From positions 1 to 7,428 of the forward strand of contig JAUWPC010000165.1 in assembly GCA_030611815.1 (NCBI GenBank): a DNA stretch of 7,428 nt. Reading direction: 5' to 3'. The notes beneath the pieces were generated by a model that saw only the letters and a list, made by a program, of their open reading frames with translations, was not told where the DNA came from and did not search any database. This stretch comes from Desulfobacteraceae bacterium (lineage in GTDB: Bacteria > Desulfobacterota > DSM-4660 > Desulfatiglandales > Desulfatiglandaceae). Of the stretch, positions 6,004 to 7,428 are shown one piece after another. The first letter of the stretch is position 1. Every line of letters begins with the position of its first letter. Both the position numbers and the translations under genes were made by a program.

Positions 6004-6678
6004 ATGCTCAAGAAGATATTTCCTTTTCTGATAATTTCATTTGTTATTTTGGGATGTTACACTAAAGACCTCAACTTGAAGATCCGGTTCGCGCAGACAG
6101 AAGGTTTGCGAGCGGATGACCGGATCATATTTGAGAAGAATCAGATAGGTAAAGTAGACGCCATCTCTTACTCAGAGGGGGGTGATTACATCGCTGATGT
6201 GAAGATCGATAAGGGTTTCACAAAGGCGGTAACTGAGCACTCCCGGTTTTTTATTATCAATGATCCCTCGGAAAAGGGGCGTAAAGCCATTGAAATGATA
6301 AAGGTGGCAGAGGGTGGAGTGCCTCTCGAAAAGGGGGCCATTATTGAGGGTTCTACACGGTTTTCGCTCCTTCTAAGTTTGATGGAAAAGGACTTTGGCA
6401 AAGCTATGTCAGAATTAAGCAGCAAAATCAATAAATTGTCCGATGAAATCAAACAAATACCTGAAAGCAGAGAGATCAGGAAATTTGAGAATTATCTGAA
6501 TGAGCTAAAAGAAAAAATGAAAAAAGCGGAGAGGGCGTTTCGCGAAAAAATACAAAACGAACTATTGCCCCGGCTCCAGAAAGAGATCGAAAAACTGAAG
6601 GAAAGGCTCAGAAAGTTTGGCCGTGAAAAAGAGGTGGAACCTCTGGAAGTCAAGATGGAAGAATTGAGGAAAATCTGA
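6004..6678 (+). CDS. Lipoprotein with an MCE/MlaD-like domain and C-terminal coiled coil
   Basis: A 224-residue predicted lipoprotein. The N-terminus MLKKIFPFLIISFVILGC is a signal peptide ending in an ILGC lipobox, with lipidation expected at C18; residue 19 is Tyr, so by E. coli rules it would go to the outer membrane. Residues about 23-115 look like an MCE/MlaD domain: LKIRFAQTEGLRADDRIIF followed by NQIGKVDAI, the usual GL-x-x-D/G-x-V and G-x-x-IGKV pattern, ending in KGAIIEGSTR. Residues about 130-224 are charged heptad-rich helix (for example LQKEIEKLKERLRKF), likely a coiled coil. The family moves phospholipids between membranes, normally with MlaE permease and MlaF ATPase, but neither is beside this gene. 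The ATG has a strong GGAGG site 7 bases upstream. Function as a transport component is inferred from the domain only. Confidence 0.75.
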   Translation: MLKKIFPFLIISFVILGCYTKDLNLKIRFAQTEGLRADDRIIFEKNQIGKVDAISYSEGGDYIADVKIDKGFTKAVTEHSRFFIINDPSEKGRKAIEMIKVAEGGVPLEKGAIIEGSTRFSLLLSLMEKDFGKAMSELSSKINKLSDEIKQIPESREIRKFENYLNELKEKMKKAERAFREKIQNELLPRLQKEIEKLKERLRKFGREKEVEPLEVKMEELRKI

Positions 6679-6712
6679 ATGCCAAAAAATCCTCTCCTGG
6701 AACAGCGCCTAA

Positions 6713-6994
6713 ATCGAAACGGTCCCGATAATTGCCACCGCTCCCGCACTTATCCTTGTCGGGCTTTACATGATCAGGGCAATGGTCAATATTGACTTTA
6801 AGAAGATCGACGAAGGGCTTCCCGCCTTTTTGGCACTCATCCTTATCCCCCTGACCTATTCTATCACACAGGGGATTAGCTGGAGTTTCATTTTTTATAC
6901 GTTCCTCAAAGTCCTTAAGGGAGAAGCAAGGGAGATCCATCCGATGCTCTACGTGATCGCGATTTTTGCGGCCTTAGCCCTGACCTTGGTGTAA
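6713..6994 (+). pseudogene. C-terminal remnant of an NCS2-family (AzgA-type) purine permease
   Basis: The frame reads IETVPIIATAPALILVGLYM, then a D-F-K-K-I-D-E-G-LPAFLALILIPLTYSI segment, and ends IHPMLYVIAIFAALALTLV. This matches the last two or three membrane segments of guanine/hypoxanthine permeases of the NCS2/AzgA group, including the ATAPALI-VG and PAFL-PLTYSI motifs. Similarity begins before the only ATG (6770) and continues back to a TAA at 6710-6712, with no start codon or Shine-Dalgarno in between. A full permease has about 430 or more residues; only about 93 remain, so roughly three quarters of the gene is missing. It begins only about 34 bases after the lipoprotein stop, so the deletion joint probably lies around 6679-6712. 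I read it as a decaying fragment; translation of a 74-residue piece from 6770 cannot be excluded but is unlikely to transport anything. Confidence 0.75.
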
Positions 6995-7050
6995 TTGGGG
7001 CCCAAGTGTTACCGGAAAACGGCGGTTTCAAAACGACTCGACAAGATGTA

Positions 7051-7113
7051 AGTGATCTAAAGTGCCTATTTATCCCGTTTGTAGCGGGGAAGTGAGCTAA
7101 ATTGCCTAAAGTT
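7051..7113 (+). repeat. Repeat cluster: two 18-base imperfect direct repeats and copy 3 of AAGTGCCTAAAGTT
   Basis: AGTGATCTAAAGTGCCTA (7051-7068) and AGTGAGCTAAATTGCCTA (7091-7108) match at 16 of 18 positions and are spaced 40 bases apart. The second runs into AATTGCCTAAAGTT (7100-7113), which matches the motif at 2585 and 5904 at 13 of 14 positions but on the opposite strand. A short CCCG/CGGG stem (7074-7077, 7085-7088) sits between them. This fills most of the 195-base spacer 6995-7189, which otherwise shows no gene. Confidence 0.55.
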
Positions 7114-7140
7114 AAAAGTGTTGTTTGCATTTAAAAATAG

Positions 7141-7166
7141 TAAACAATTTCTGAACAAGGTGTTTA
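7141..7166. promoter_or_regulatory. Dyad TAAACA-N14-TGTTTA upstream of the FMN-binding lipoprotein gene
   Basis: Perfect 6-base inverted arms lie 24-49 bases before the ATG at 7190. The geometry suits a dimeric regulator, but the AT-rich context makes chance likely. No matching -35/-10 pair was found here. Confidence 0.2.
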
Positions 7167-7189
7167 ATCTGTTTCAATCCAACACTGTT

Positions 7190-7428
7190 ATGAATTTAAG
7201 GATATCTATAATAGTATTGTCTGTCTTGATTCCTCTTCTCTCTTCAGGCTGTGCAGCAACTCCCATAATTGGAGGCCCTGTGAGCAACAAGAAACTTATG
7301 GATGGGACCTATGAAGGCAGCTACAAAGGAGCGCCTAATAAGGCCTTAGTAAAGGTGACGATCAAAGATAACAGAATTGTCCATATTCAGATTGTTGAAC
7401 ACTGGGCATTGAAGGGAAAGAAGGCTGA
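7190..7428 (+). CDS. FMN-binding-domain lipoprotein, N-terminal part (runs off the right edge)
   Basis: An open frame of 79 codons continues past the window end. MNLRISIIVLSVLIPLLSSGC is a signal peptide with a lipoprotein-like cleavage site (C21; the -3 residue is Ser, slightly atypical). After a short linker, LMDGTYEGSYKG (36-47) and ALVKVTIKDNRIVHIQIVEH (52-71) match the start of the FMN-binding domain found in RnfG/NqrC-related and extracytoplasmic flavoproteins. The family often carries covalently attached FMN on a threonine in an S/D-G-A-S/T-x-S/T motif, which would lie beyond the visible part and so cannot be checked. A role in extracytoplasmic electron transfer is plausible. No Shine-Dalgarno precedes the ATG; an upstream in-frame GTG at 7160 would put non-signal-like residues first, so I keep 7190. 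Confidence 0.75.
   Translation, partial: MNLRISIIVLSVLIPLLSSGCAATPIIGGPVSNKKLMDGTYEGSYKGAPNKALVKVTIKDNRIVHIQIVEHWALKGKKA

Noticed and set aside
5760..6011. 83-residue minus-strand open frame over the spacer before the lipoprotein gene
   Set aside because: It overlaps the end of the DUF2007-like gene and the start of the lipoprotein gene antisense, runs through the AAGTGCCTAAAGTT repeat, and has no recognisable domain.
7051..7108. Direct repeats considered as a minimal CRISPR array
   Set aside because: Only two units, 18 bases long with two mismatches, with a 22-base gap, no leader and no cas gene in the window.
6915..7130. 71-residue minus-strand open frame
   Set aside because: It covers the repeat cluster and the antisense of the permease remnant; the translation shows no family motif.

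Overview
The window looks like a chromosomal segment from an anaerobic bacterium, most probably a Desulfobacterota (deltaproteobacterial) sulfate reducer, syntroph or fermenter. This rests on a four-subunit ferredoxin-dependent 2-oxoacid oxidoreductase, a methylenetetrahydrofolate reductase carrying the cysteine-rich MetV-type C-terminal domain, an ADP-forming acyl-CoA synthetase alpha subunit, and short intergenic repeats of a type I associate with that phylum. The lineage is an inference; no rRNA or tRNA gene is present to fix it.

Region 1 (1-2212, minus strand) is a tightly packed operon read D-A-B-C: a two-cluster ferredoxin subunit, a VorB-type alpha subunit, a thiamine-diphosphate (TPP) beta subunit, and the first 39 codons of the gamma subunit, which runs off the left edge. 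Junctions overlap by 11, 4 and 4 bases. A near-consensus sigma-70 promoter (TTGACA, 17-base spacer, TAGATA) lies about 90 bases upstream of the first gene, with a 10-base palindrome at the predicted transcription start.

Region 2 (2213-2632) is a divergent intergenic region. It holds that promoter plus repeat-like DNA: an ATTCCCGT/ACGGGAAT palindrome and one copy of the motif AAGTGCCTAAAGTT.

Region 3 (2633-5831, plus strand) is a likely operon of three genes: a MetF fused to a MetV-like cysteine-rich domain, an ADP-forming acyl-CoA synthetase alpha subunit, and a small DUF2007-like protein. With region 1 it suggests ferredoxin-based energy metabolism: oxidation of a 2-oxoacid to acyl-CoA, ATP formation from the acyl-CoA, and one-carbon (Wood-Ljungdahl) chemistry. 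This functional link is inference from gene content and neighbourhood.

Region 4 (5832-7428, plus strand) is more patchwork. It has a spacer with a second AAGTGCCTAAAGTT copy, a stand-alone lipoprotein with an MCE/MlaD-like domain and long coiled coil, a 5'-truncated remnant of an NCS2 (AzgA-type) purine permease, a third repeat cluster, and the start of a lipoprotein with an FMN-binding domain cut by the right edge. I see no CRISPR array, transposase, phage gene or RNA gene, and nothing that clearly amounts to a new multi-gene system. The best leads are the fused MetF without visible electron-transfer partners, the orphan synthetase alpha subunit, the solo MCE lipoprotein and the repeat family.
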